A stretch of 64,000 bases of DNA from Enterococcus dongliensis (GTDB lineage: Bacteria; Bacillota; Bacilli; Lactobacillales; Enterococcaceae), in NCBI RefSeq assembly GCF_005405225.1, contig NZ_BJDQ01000010.1:1-64000 (forward strand). The letters run 5' to 3'. Shown in pieces: positions 33,908 to 42,696 of this stretch. The translations under genes were made by a program, and so were the position numbers. Under the pieces are notes generated by a model. It ran no database searches. It was not told the origin of the DNA and saw only the letters and a list, made by a program, of their open reading frames with translations. Position 1 is the stretch's first letter; every line of letters starts with the position of its first letter.

Positions 33908-33956
33908 AATGAGAGGATACGGAATCCTGTCTTTACGGGATTCCTCATCTCATTGG
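33908..33956 (+). other. Intercistronic hairpin between pepV and the OPT gene
   Basis: ATGAGAGGATACGGAATCC pairs imperfectly with GGGATTCCTCATCTCAT. There is no T run after it (TGGGGAAAAG), so it is more likely an RNA processing or stability element, or a weak terminator, than a strong stop. Confidence 0.5.
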
Positions 33957-33987
33957 GGAAAAGATAGTAAGGAAGGAATCTCAAATA

Positions 33988-35907
33988 ATGAAAAAACTCT
34001 CGAAAGACGCTTTTGGCGGAATTAACGGTAAGGACTATGTCCCGTACGTTGCAGAAAAGCCTAAAAAATCTGGTTCACCAATCATTCTGATTTTAGGTAT
34101 TTTCCTTGCAGCATTATTTGCTGCATCAACAGCTTACTCAGGTATGAAAGCCGGTTTGACCGTAGCTGCAGGTATTCCAGGCGCAATTATTGGATCAGGG
34201 CTAGTCGCTCTATTTGTAAAACCTAAAACAATCTTAGGTAAGAACTTATTGCAATTAATGTCAAGTGGTGGGGAATCTGTAGCATCCGGAATGATTTTCG
34301 TATTACCAGCCGTAATTTTAGTCGGTGGTAAAGTAAACTTTATTCAAGGTGTTGGTCTTGGAATCGGCGCTGTTTTACTAGGTGTTGGTGTCTTCTCACT
34401 CGTTCAAGACTACATGTTAGTTAGCGAACACGGAAAACTAGTTTATCCTGAAGCGATGGCTATTTCTGAAACACTAGTTGCTTCTGATACTGGTGGCGAT
34501 TCATTGAAATACATGGGAATCGGATTTGGAATCGGCGGTGTTTTAACTGCTTTGACTGGTTCGGTTTTTGGTGTAATGAACAATGTGATCAGTTATGTGA
34601 ACGAAAGCTTCTACAAATGGAAATTTGAAACAGAAGTGAACCCATTGTTAGCAGGGATTGGTTTTATCGTAGGAATGGACGTTTCTGTCTTGATGTTTGC
34701 AGGTTCAATCTTAGCAAACTTTGCGATTGCTCCATTATTAGGCTACTTTATGGGCATGGCAGATAGCAGTGCACATATTTGGGATAATGCTTCTCAATTA
34801 TTGAGTGCTTCTGATTTTGCAGTTATTTCCGGTTCATATGTGAAATACATTGGTGCTGGTATGATGATTTCTGGTGGATTGATCGGTGCAATCAAACTGA
34901 TCCCAACAATCATTTCATCAATCTCAGCAACATTAAAAGGCCGTAAAGATGGTGTTGAACAAGAAGGCGGCGGTATGCTGCCATTGATCATCGGTGCGGT
35001 TATCGGTATCGTGATGGGCTTTGTCATCACAGGAAGTGTCGCAATGGCACTTATCGGCGGGTTACTATCAATCATCTTAAGTTTCTTATTCGTTATCGTT
35101 GCGGGTCGTTTGACTGGTACGATCGGAACATCAAACTTACCAGTATCTGGTATGACGATTGCATCAATGGTTATCCTAACGTTAGTTTTTGTTATGATGG
35201 GTTGGACAACCACTGAAAATACGCAACAATTGCTATTATTCGGTACATTTATCGTATTAGCTATCTCAGTTGCTGGTGGTTATTCACAATCTCAAAAAGT
35301 TACTTTTGTAATGGGCGGAAACTTTTCAGAAGGTCGCCGTTACTTCTTAATCTCTAACATTGTTGGTGTAGTTATTGTTACAGGTATGATGGTAATTTTG
35401 GCTCCACAATTGGCTATTACTGGTTCTAACCCACCATTTGGTTTGCCACAAGCGAACTTGATGGCAACACTAACTTCAGGAATCATGTCTGGTTCACTTC
35501 CATGGCACATGGTTATCGCTGGGGTCGTGATGGGTATCGTATTGCACTTCATGAAAGTTCCAATTATGACATTTGCAATTGGTTTCTATTTACCAATCTC
35601 AACAACTTCAATCATCTTAGTAGGTGCGTTGATTCGTCAATTGATTGATACAATGAACAAAAAAGAAACAGAAGAAGTTGCTGAAGAACGTATCACTTTA
35701 GGTGTCAGCTTGTCATCTGGTTTGATCGCAGGTGGTTCAATCATCGGGTTGATCGGAATCATTTTACAAATTACTGGTATCGTTACGCCAGGTTCACCAA
35801 CTGGGTTCTTAGGATCTAATGGTGCGGCATTCTTATTGCTAGCAATCTTAGTTGTTGCAATCGTTGTCCCATTGTTAAGTGTGAAGAAAGTGAAACACAA
35901 TGACTAA
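33988..35907 (+). CDS. OPT family oligopeptide transporter
   Basis: A 639-residue integral membrane protein of the OPT superfamily with about 14-16 hydrophobic segments. The N-terminal AASTAYSGMKAGLTVAAGIP region and LYPEAMAISETLVAS-like segment (VYPEAMAISETLVAS) are typical of prokaryotic OPT proteins, which carry peptides or peptide-metal chelates by proton symport. AAGGAAGG precedes the ATG. It follows pepV and overlaps the PqqD-like gene by 8 bases, so uptake and dipeptide hydrolysis are probably linked. The substrate (peptide or siderophore-like) cannot be read from sequence. Confidence 0.9.
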   Translation: MKKLSKDAFGGINGKDYVPYVAEKPKKSGSPIILILGIFLAALFAASTAYSGMKAGLTVAAGIPGAIIGSGLVALFVKPKTILGKNLLQLMSSGGESVASGMIFVLPAVILVGGKVNFIQGVGLGIGAVLLGVGVFSLVQDYMLVSEHGKLVYPEAMAISETLVASDTGGDSLKYMGIGFGIGGVLTALTGSVFGVMNNVISYVNESFYKWKFETEVNPLLAGIGFIVGMDVSVLMFAGSILANFAIAPLLGYFMGMADSSAHIWDNASQLLSASDFAVISGSYVKYIGAGMMISGGLIGAIKLIPTIISSISATLKGRKDGVEQEGGGMLPLIIGAVIGIVMGFVITGSVAMALIGGLLSIILSFLFVIVAGRLTGTIGTSNLPVSGMTIASMVILTLVFVMMGWTTTENTQQLLLFGTFIVLAISVAGGYSQSQKVTFVMGGNFSEGRRYFLISNIVGVVIVTGMMVILAPQLAITGSNPPFGLPQANLMATLTSGIMSGSLPWHMVIAGVVMGIVLHFMKVPIMTFAIGFYLPISTTSIILVGALIRQLIDTMNKKETEEVAEERITLGVSLSSGLIAGGSIIGLIGIILQITGIVTPGSPTGFLGSNGAAFLLLAILVVAIVVPLLSVKKVKHND

Positions 35908-36265
35908 TGAACAGCGAAGCGCTGTAAATCCTGAAACTGAGGTATTATTAGATCGAGTATATCGTCAAAAAGAAGACCTGCATTATGAAGTGCGGGATGG
36001 CATCGTCTTTGTCATTACGGAGCAAAATGCTTGGATCCAACGTGTTTTACGTAAGATCCATTACAAGATTCCAGAAACTTCTGAGATGGAACTCGACAAA
36101 TACGGCAGTTTTATCCTTCAACAAATCGATGGGAAACGAACTGTCAGAGAAATTGGTGAAAACCTTGGTGCTGCCATTGAAGAAGCCAATACTCAATTGT
36201 ATGATCGTTTGTTGATCTATTTAAATCATTTAGAAAAAAATGAAAAATATATCGAATTGATCTAA
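35900..36265 (+). CDS. PqqD-like domain protein
   Basis: A 121-residue cytoplasmic protein. The C-terminal half (about 65-118: GSFILQQIDGKRTVREIGEN, then a helical segment ending LNHLEKNEKYIEL) has the look of PqqD/RiPP recognition elements, which bind leader peptides. The N-terminal 40 residues carry an extra beta-rich segment. It overlaps the OPT transporter gene by 8 bases and so is translationally coupled to it. No radical SAM or other RiPP-modifying enzyme is nearby, so a role as an OPT accessory or peptide-binding factor is a reasonable guess. PqqD-like by fold pattern; function unknown. Confidence 0.65.
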   Translation: MTNEQRSAVNPETEVLLDRVYRQKEDLHYEVRDGIVFVITEQNAWIQRVLRKIHYKIPETSEMELDKYGSFILQQIDGKRTVREIGENLGAAIEEANTQLYDRLLIYLNHLEKNEKYIELI

Positions 36266-36308
36266 AAAAAACATCCTCCAAGCTTAGCTGCTTGGAGGAT
36301 GTTTTTTC
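36264..36308 (+). terminator. Terminator of the pepV-OPT-PqqD-like unit
   Basis: ACATCCTCCAAGC pairs perfectly with GCTTGGAGGATGT around TTAGCT, followed by TTTTTCC and preceded by an A run. Confidence 0.9.
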
Positions 36309-36426
36309 CTTCAACAAAGCGATAGATTCTAAATAAAGTAATCGTTTTCATTAAACTTTAACCGAACTTATTAGCAGTCTTTGTTATAATTATTTTATCA
36401 AGAAAAAAGAGCAAGGAGCGAAGAGA

Positions 36427-38817
36427 ATGAAGATTAATCAGTTTGGTTTAAAACGTGTCCCATTTGAAGAAGCAAAAAAAGAACTGTTGGCAGCAGGTTT
36501 TTTGACGATTGGTTCGTCAAAAGATATGACAAAATTATGGTTTGAATTTTTACAAAAAAGTTTTTTGAATGTCCGTGATAAAAGCGGATTTATAAATAAA
36601 CTTGGCAACTTTTTGGCCGATGAAAAGACGGATTTAAAAACGTTCTATCACTCAGGAGCGACGTTAACAAAAGAAGTTTTTTACACTGTAGGTTTGCAAC
36701 TATTGGAATTTGAACCAATGATTGATTTCGACCCTAAAAATGTATTAACAGAGGCAGAAAACATTGGTGTCCCAATTTTTGTGGGAGAATGTACAACGAC
36801 GGAAACGATGATTGAAGCTTGGTATTTGTTGCTGACTAGTCATACAAAAAATGGTTTGAATTTTTTGGATAAACTTGCTTCAGATGGCTATTATGAGAAT
36901 CAAGAAGTCAGTAAGCCATTTTTCTTCAATGGGAAAGCACAAGCTGTTTTTGATACGGCACGTTTGATTCGTGAAGTAGTTTATGTGGAAGCCCCGTTAG
37001 ACACAGATAAAGACGGAAAACGCGATCTTTTGAAATTAGAGATTTTACGTCCAGCCGAAACAGAAAATGGTCTGCAAGTGGCTACATTATTTACTGCGAG
37101 TCCTTATAGTCAAGGTGTCAATGGTCCAGCAGGGGAAGAATTGACCTATGATGTGAATGTCCCATTAGAACGCAAAGAACCGACTGAGACGACATACGAA
37201 GAGATTAAGTATAAACCAGCTCCAGTAGAATTGCCGGCAGAACGAGAAGTAAAAGGCAAAGCGACTCATGCTACCGAGACTTTTAGTCGTGAAAATAATC
37301 ATAGTTTGAATGATTTCTTTTTAGCACGCGGCTTTGCAGTGGTCTATGGAGCAGGAATCGGGACGCGGGATTCTGATGGGATTCAAACCTGTGGTTCGGT
37401 AGAACAAACAACCTCGATGGTAGCTTATATCGAATGGTTGGCGGGCAATCGTCGGGCCTTCACGAATCGAACGGATAATATTGAGATCAAAGCTTGGTGG
37501 AGCAATGGAAAAGTAGCAATGACAGGAAAATCTTATCTTGGTACCTTAGCGACAGCGTGTGCGACTCGCCAAGTAGAAGGATTAGAAACAATCATCTCTG
37601 AGGCGGCGATCTCTGATTGGTATCAATATTACCGTGATAACGGGTTAGTCATTGCACCAGGAGGATTCCCCGGCGAAGATGCGGATGTTTTAGCAATCGA
37701 GACCTTCAGCAAAATGCGTAACGCGGGGGATTATCTGCATAGTAAAGAATTCTTCGCTGATTACTTAAAAGAAATGGCGAAGTTACAAGATCGCAAAACA
37801 GGAAATTACAATACTTTCTGGGATGAACGAAATTATTTACCATTCATTAAAGACATCAAATGTGATGTGGTAATGGTCCATGGGTTAAATGACTGGAATG
37901 TGAAACCTCGCCAAGTTGCAGATCTATGGGATGCGTTAAAAGAAGTACCTGTTGCAAAAAAATTGATTCTGCATCAAGGGCAGCATATTTATATCAATAA
38001 TATGCCATCTTTAGATTTTCAAGATATGATGAATGTGTGGTTGAGTCATAAATTATATGGTGTAGAAAATGATGCCAAAGTTCTCTTACCAGACATCGTT
38101 TATCAAAAAAATACGACGGCTCAAACGTGGGAGACGCTGACTGACTGGTCACCGATCAATCAAAAGACTTACTACCTAGGTGCTGATAAATTAACGCCAA
38201 CAGTCAGTTCTGGTCAAGTCTCATTTAATGATCAGCTGCCAAAAGAACAATACGAAAGTTATACGAAGAATATTGCACTTTGGGAAAAAGATTTGAAAAT
38301 GGCTGATTCAATGAAATCCCATCGTTATCTGGCTAAAACAGCCATCCTTAGTGACGATATTTTCTTAAATGGTCGCCCAAAAGTAAAACTCAGAGTTGCT
38401 TCGAGTGTTGATTTTGGGATGTTGAGTATCGAATTGATCGATTTTGGTACTGCTAAACGTTTGAAACCTGTGCCGGATGTTTTGGCATTGCATGGGCTGC
38501 CACTAGGAAGAAATTGGCGAGAAGACAATCTTGTTGAATTTAAGTTAGGTGCTGAAGATGAGTACAAACTGATTACTCGGGGGCATATCAATATGCAAAA
38601 TCGAGAGAACCCTTGGAAAGTTGATGACTTAAAGGCGAATGAATTTGTGGAAATCGAGATTAGCTTGCAGCCGACGATGTATCATTTACCAGCAGGACGT
38701 CAAATTGGTCTAGCTGTTTATGGAACAGATTTTGGGATGACTGTACGCGGAAACCAAGACATTGATTATACTATCGACTTAGCAGAATCACATTTGATCT
38801 TACCGATTGGTGAATAA
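36427..38817 (+). CDS. pepX: Xaa-Pro dipeptidyl-peptidase PepX
   Basis: A 796-residue serine peptidase of family S15 that removes Xaa-Pro dipeptides from peptide N termini in the cytoplasm. The catalytic triad is visible: serine in MTGKSYLGTLA (about S369), aspartate in HGLNDWNVKPRQ (about D489) and histidine in HQGQHIY (about H520). Spacing agrees with lactococcal PepX (S348, D468, H498 as I recall). The N-terminal helical oligomerisation domain and C-terminal jelly-roll are present by length. AAGGAG precedes the ATG. It complements the Xaa-Pro peptidase at 4871 and PepV in breaking down proline-rich peptides. Confidence 0.97.
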   Translation: MKINQFGLKRVPFEEAKKELLAAGFLTIGSSKDMTKLWFEFLQKSFLNVRDKSGFINKLGNFLADEKTDLKTFYHSGATLTKEVFYTVGLQLLEFEPMIDFDPKNVLTEAENIGVPIFVGECTTTETMIEAWYLLLTSHTKNGLNFLDKLASDGYYENQEVSKPFFFNGKAQAVFDTARLIREVVYVEAPLDTDKDGKRDLLKLEILRPAETENGLQVATLFTASPYSQGVNGPAGEELTYDVNVPLERKEPTETTYEEIKYKPAPVELPAEREVKGKATHATETFSRENNHSLNDFFLARGFAVVYGAGIGTRDSDGIQTCGSVEQTTSMVAYIEWLAGNRRAFTNRTDNIEIKAWWSNGKVAMTGKSYLGTLATACATRQVEGLETIISEAAISDWYQYYRDNGLVIAPGGFPGEDADVLAIETFSKMRNAGDYLHSKEFFADYLKEMAKLQDRKTGNYNTFWDERNYLPFIKDIKCDVVMVHGLNDWNVKPRQVADLWDALKEVPVAKKLILHQGQHIYINNMPSLDFQDMMNVWLSHKLYGVENDAKVLLPDIVYQKNTTAQTWETLTDWSPINQKTYYLGADKLTPTVSSGQVSFNDQLPKEQYESYTKNIALWEKDLKMADSMKSHRYLAKTAILSDDIFLNGRPKVKLRVASSVDFGMLSIELIDFGTAKRLKPVPDVLALHGLPLGRNWREDNLVEFKLGAEDEYKLITRGHINMQNRENPWKVDDLKANEFVEIEISLQPTMYHLPAGRQIGLAVYGTDFGMTVRGNQDIDYTIDLAESHLILPIGE

Positions 38818-38822
38818 ACAAG

Positions 38823-38862
38823 GCCCTAAAATTGGCGAATACATCCAATTTTAGGGTTTTTG
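38823..38862 (+). terminator. Terminator after pepX
   Basis: CCCTAAAATTGG pairs perfectly with CCAATTTTAGGG, followed by TTTTTG. Confidence 0.88.
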
Positions 38863-38932
38863 CTGTTTTTGGGATGACTAGATTTTTTTTCGCTGAATGC
38901 TATACTGAGAAAAAAATGAAAAGGTGTAGAAT

Positions 38933-39856
38933 ATGAAGTTAAAAGGGGTAGCATTGGCTTGTTCAGCAGGTGCTTTATGGGCGTTGTCAGGTATTATGTG
39001 TCAATTTCTTTTTGAAAAGTTTGTTTCGCCGGAATGGTTGGTGAGTGTACGTCTGTTAGCGGCGGGATTATTACTTACGAGTATCAGTTTTTTTCAGCCG
39101 ACTTCAAGAAAACAGCAAAAGGTTCTATCAAAGAAATTTTCGGCTAGAGATCTAGTGAGTTTGCTGTTATTTTCTTTAATCGGTATGTTAGGAGTCCAAT
39201 ATACGTATTTTAAGGCTATTCAATACAGTGGTGCGGCAATCGCCACGATTTTACAATTCACAGGGCCAATCTTTATTTTTGTTTATTTAGTTTTACACAA
39301 AGAAAAAAAGCTCAAGCTTATCGAAGTTGCATTGTTGCTTGTGACCTTTATCGGCGTTTTTTTGATCGTAGCCAAAGGCGGTCTACAAACATTGAATATT
39401 TCAACGACAGGATTTATGATGGGGATTGCTTCGGCAATCACATTGGCTTTTTATACGGTGCAGCCACGAGAAATATTAGTAAAATATGGAGAGATGCGGA
39501 TTGCTGGTTTAGGAATGTTGCTTGCGGGTCTGGTATTTCAATTGATTCGACCAATTTGGCGGCCCCAATTTCAGTTAGATGTCAGTTCACTAGGCTTAGT
39601 AATCAGTATTGTCGTTTTTGGTACAGCACTGCCATTTTTATTTCAATTATCTAGTTTGCGTTTTATTGAGGCATCATTAGCAGGTGTGTTGACCGTAACT
39701 GAGCCAATCTTAGCAACTATTTTGAGCGTTTGGTTTTTCCATAGCCGATTTACTAGTATTCAGTTATTAGGTTTTGTAGTAGTGATTGTTTCGGTAATTT
39801 TATTGACACGTTTATCAGACAAAAACACCTTGCCAGAAGACAAAGTGATCGATTGA
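38933..39856 (+). CDS. EamA/DMT-family transporter
   Basis: A 307-residue membrane protein with ten hydrophobic segments arranged as two EamA repeats (about 1-145 and 155-295). LWALSGIMCQFLFEK at the start and QYSGAAIATILQFTGPIFIF are typical of drug/metabolite transporters of the RhaT/EamA type. The C-terminal half has SLRFIEASLAGVLTVTEPI, the matching repeat motif. AAAAGGTG precedes the ATG. It is a single gene. Substrates of this family are mostly amino acids, metabolites or unknown, and none can be assigned here. Confidence 0.9.
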   Translation: MKLKGVALACSAGALWALSGIMCQFLFEKFVSPEWLVSVRLLAAGLLLTSISFFQPTSRKQQKVLSKKFSARDLVSLLLFSLIGMLGVQYTYFKAIQYSGAAIATILQFTGPIFIFVYLVLHKEKKLKLIEVALLLVTFIGVFLIVAKGGLQTLNISTTGFMMGIASAITLAFYTVQPREILVKYGEMRIAGLGMLLAGLVFQLIRPIWRPQFQLDVSSLGLVISIVVFGTALPFLFQLSSLRFIEASLAGVLTVTEPILATILSVWFFHSRFTSIQLLGFVVVIVSVILLTRLSDKNTLPEDKVID

Positions 39857-39932
39857 CTAAGGACGACGTGTCAATATTCTTTTTTTATTGTTTAGTATAT
39901 GATGGTTCAACAGATGAATAGGAGTTGAGTAC

Positions 39933-40874
39933 ATGAAAGAGCGGGTTGTCGTTTTTGGTGATGCAATCATTGCGATTATCTTGACTATTATTGTTTTGGA
40001 ATTACCGATTCAAACAGCGGCAAATGGGACGGTTGATATAGTTGTCTTATTTAGAGCTATTGGGATTTATTTTATTAGTTTCTGCTTTGTAGCTAATTTG
40101 TGGTTTCAGACAGGGTATGCCTTTAATAAAATTGAGCAAGTAAAAAACAGAGATCTGGTCATTTATTTACTGTTGTTGTTTTTTCTATCATTAGACCCTT
40201 CTGCAACACGTCTATTGATTGAAGATACAACAAAGCAGACACTCTTGATTTACGGTGTATTGACCCTTATTGTGACAGTAGTCATGCGGCGTTTGATTAC
40301 TGCACTGACTAAACAAGTATTGGACGATAACCAACGAGAACTACGCATCAAATTGCTGAATAAGCAAGACGGATTGTCTGTAATCTTTCGAGTGGTCGTT
40401 TTGATTTTTGGTCTGTTTTTTATAAGACCCACATTGATCATCTATTTAGTTCTACCTATTATGGCTTTCTTACAAAATATGGTAGAGCGTGAGGAAAATG
40501 ATTTGATTGCCTCGTTGGATAGTCAACAGCAAGCCGATTATTTTCAAGATCGAAACCAAGTCTGGGGTAATTCGATGCGGCGCTATTCAGCTTTGCTGCG
40601 AGACTCGATGAAAGATGGCAGAGCGTATGATTCTGATCGATGGAAAAAAATCATGGCTGATTGGGAAGAGTATATCAATGGGGAGATCAATGAACGCAAG
40701 CGGCTTCTTCCTTCATTGAATGAGAATGAAACACGCCGGGTGAAAAATGAGATCGCTCGTTTAGAAAAACAAAGACAACGAATGGAGATGCAAAAATCGC
40801 TGACAGAAGAGCAGCCAAATCATCCTAAGCCATTGAAAAAACAACACTTGAAGCAACGTCGACCTCGAAAGTAA
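39933..40874 (+). CDS. TMEM175-family potassium channel-like protein
   Basis: A 313-residue protein. The first about 190 residues hold six hydrophobic segments, beginning with RVVVFGDAIIAIILTIIVLELPI, the FSDxxxAIxxT-like signature of bacterial TMEM175 (DUF1211) channels. The last about 120 residues are a charged, probably coiled-coil cytoplasmic tail ending in KKQHLKQRRPRK. Bacterial TMEM175 proteins are usually about 200 residues, so the long basic tail is an addition. AGGAG precedes the ATG. Potassium conductance is known for characterised members and inferred here. Confidence 0.8.
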   Translation: MKERVVVFGDAIIAIILTIIVLELPIQTAANGTVDIVVLFRAIGIYFISFCFVANLWFQTGYAFNKIEQVKNRDLVIYLLLLFFLSLDPSATRLLIEDTTKQTLLIYGVLTLIVTVVMRRLITALTKQVLDDNQRELRIKLLNKQDGLSVIFRVVVLIFGLFFIRPTLIIYLVLPIMAFLQNMVEREENDLIASLDSQQQADYFQDRNQVWGNSMRRYSALLRDSMKDGRAYDSDRWKKIMADWEEYINGEINERKRLLPSLNENETRRVKNEIARLEKQRQRMEMQKSLTEEQPNHPKPLKKQHLKQRRPRK

Positions 40875-40920
40875 ATACCAAGTCTAAAAGTTAAGCTTTT
40901 AGGCTTGGTATTTTTTTCCT
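40874..40920 (+). terminator. Terminator after the TMEM175-like gene
   Basis: ATACCAAGTCTAAAAG pairs with CTTTTAGGCTTGGTAT (one mismatch), followed by TTTTTTT. Confidence 0.9.
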
Positions 40921-40968
40921 TCTTTTATATAATGAAGTATAAATATCGCAGGAGAGCTAGGTGAAAAA

Positions 40969-41517
40969 ATGGGAATAACAATGATCGAACATCCAATAAA
41001 AATGTACATTCGCCGTGATTTGGGTATCACAGTTGAACAATTTGGCAAACTCGCAGGTATCCCACAATCAACATTAGCAACTTGGATCAAACGCGACCGT
41101 CGTGTAGAAAAATTGCCGATTGATTTTTATAGTGCTCTAGCAACTGTGCGTAAGCAAAAAATCGAATTGGTCTATGGGGAATTATTGGAATGGCAGCAGC
41201 GCTATGATCGTTATAAACAGGAAAGTTTACAAGCAATTGCAGATGAACAACCGCTGTTTTCACTAGCAGCAGAGGAAGGTCGGACGATTTACCGAATGTA
41301 TCGTACGCGCCAAATGGAAAGTCAATTGCTTGAACCGTCTCGTCGTTTGAGAAAAGCAATCGATCAGTTGGATGCGCAAACTTTTATCCAAGCAATGATT
41401 GAGATCTATGGAACAGTTGAAGTGCCGTTGCCAACTTGGATCGCAAGATCTTTTCACAAAAATGAGCTAAAAGAAATTGGACAAGCTTTTTATAATGAAC
41501 TATTAATGAAAGGATAG
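40969..41517 (+). CDS. Hypothetical protein with N-terminal HTH
   Basis: A 182-residue cytoplasmic protein. Residues about 15-50 (ITVEQFGKLAGIPQSTLATW) look like an XRE-type or phage-like helix-turn-helix, followed by a long helical region rich in Gln and Arg (EWQQRYDRYKQ) and an uncharacterised C-terminal half. AGGTGA lies just before the ATG. It has its own terminator. I do not recognise the full-length family; a DNA-binding role is only suggested by the HTH. Confidence 0.6.
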   Translation: MGITMIEHPIKMYIRRDLGITVEQFGKLAGIPQSTLATWIKRDRRVEKLPIDFYSALATVRKQKIELVYGELLEWQQRYDRYKQESLQAIADEQPLFSLAAEEGRTIYRMYRTRQMESQLLEPSRRLRKAIDQLDAQTFIQAMIEIYGTVEVPLPTWIARSFHKNELKEIGQAFYNELLMKG

Positions 41518-41544
41518 ACTCGGAAATTCTGAGTCTATTTTTTT
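41513..41544 (+). terminator. Terminator after the HTH hypothetical gene
   Basis: TAGACTC and GAGTCTA pair around GGAAATTCT, followed by TTTTTTT; it overlaps the stop codon. Confidence 0.75.
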
Positions 41545-41599
41545 AGTTAGAGTATTTCAATTTGCGCTATGAACATTTTTGGACCCTTCCACAAATAAG

Positions 41600-41629
41600 C
41601 AAAAAAGAAGCGAGTAATCGCTTCTTTCA
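41600..41629 (-). terminator. Terminator of the minus-strand gene at 41634
   Basis: AAAGAAGCGA pairs with TCGCTTCTTT around GTAA. On the minus strand the stem is followed by TTTTTT. Confidence 0.85.
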
Positions 41630-41633
41630 TTTC

Positions 41634-41963
41634 TTAGAGTTCTTCTCGAACAGTTTCAGTGATTTTTTTTAGGTTATCAGTCATTTGACCAGAGTGTTTA
41701 ATGATATCTGCTACGCGTAAGAAACTATTTTTGTACATCGCCAACTCATGAAGTTTTTTGTACTTTTCTTCGATCTCATTAAAAGTTACAGGTTTACGTT
41801 CATTTTTTTCTACAGTTTCTGAACCATTCACATAATGTAATCCTAAAAAAGAAAGGGCATCATTGATTCCATCTAAAAAAGCTTCATATTCCTCTTGCCG
41901 GATCTTGCCGTCTGCCAATCGCTGACGCTGTTTTTCAATAAATAGCTCGATTACTTGTTCCAT
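41634..41963 (-). CDS. Hypothetical helical protein (109 residues)
   Basis: A 109-residue acidic, mostly helical protein that starts MEQVIELFIEKQRQRLADGK and ends ITETVREEL. There is no signal peptide, membrane segment or cysteine cluster. GGGGGA lies before the ATG and a clear terminator follows, so it is a genuine single-gene unit. No family is recognised; it is probably a lineage-conserved protein of unknown function. Confidence 0.65.
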   Translation of the reverse strand: MEQVIELFIEKQRQRLADGKIRQEEYEAFLDGINDALSFLGLHYVNGSETVEKNERKPVTFNEIEEKYKKLHELAMYKNSFLRVADIIKHSGQMTDNLKKITETVREEL

Positions 41964-42201
41964 TCACAATCCCCCTGACTTTACGCATATTTTTCATGGT
42001 ACTCATCTTAATTATTGTACTATGAAACTAGTTATTTGTGTTATAAAAAAAATAAAATTTTTTAAACAAAAGAAGGACTTGTACTTATTTGGTCATTGAT
42101 TCATGAATTTTCAAAATAATTTGACAATTCATCGTTTTTTGGGAATAATAGACAAAAGATTAAAATCATCTGATAAATTGCTGAATCAAAGGAGATGTCC
42201 T

Positions 42202-42696
42202 ATGGAACAAAAAAAGCGCAAACAATTACTAAAACTGATCGAATCTGATTGTCGATTAAGTATGGAAGAATATGCAATCATGTTGGGTGAAGAGGTCCAA
42301 ATCATTATTGCAGAAATCAAACGATTGGAACAAGAAAAAATCATTTGCGGTTACCGTGCCTTGATTGATTGGGATAAAGTGGAAGATGATTGGATCGAGG
42401 CTCTCGTTGAGGTTCAAACAATTCCTAAAGGAGAAGAAGGCTATCGAGAAATCGCTGAGCGGGTTCGCAAATTTCCTGAAGTTAAATCCCTCTTTTTTGT
42501 CAGTGGCAGATTTGATTTTATTTTGTTATTACAAGGCCGCAATATCAAAGAAATCTCAAAATTTATATCGACCAATCTGGCATCAATCCCAGATGTCTCG
42601 GGAACTCAGACGCATTTTGTATTAGATAAGTACAAAGAATGGGGAATTGATCTGTATCAATCTGACTCTGATCCTAGAATTCAGGTGAGCCTATGA
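42202..42696 (+). CDS. Lrp/AsnC-family regulator
   Basis: About 164 residues. An N-terminal winged HTH (about 1-55: LIESDCRLSMEEYAIMLGEE) is joined to an AsnC/RAM effector domain (about 65-150) that normally binds amino acids and builds octamers. AAAGGAGATG precedes ATG 42202; the frame is open to 42103 but that part has no ribosome binding site. Its stop overlaps the aminotransferase start (ATGA), so the pair is cotranscribed and the regulator probably controls the enzyme. The HTH is slightly degenerate relative to classical Lrp. The effector is unknown. Confidence 0.9.
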   Translation: MEQKKRKQLLKLIESDCRLSMEEYAIMLGEEVQIIIAEIKRLEQEKIICGYRALIDWDKVEDDWIEALVEVQTIPKGEEGYREIAERVRKFPEVKSLFFVSGRFDFILLLQGRNIKEISKFISTNLASIPDVSGTQTHFVLDKYKEWGIDLYQSDSDPRIQVSL

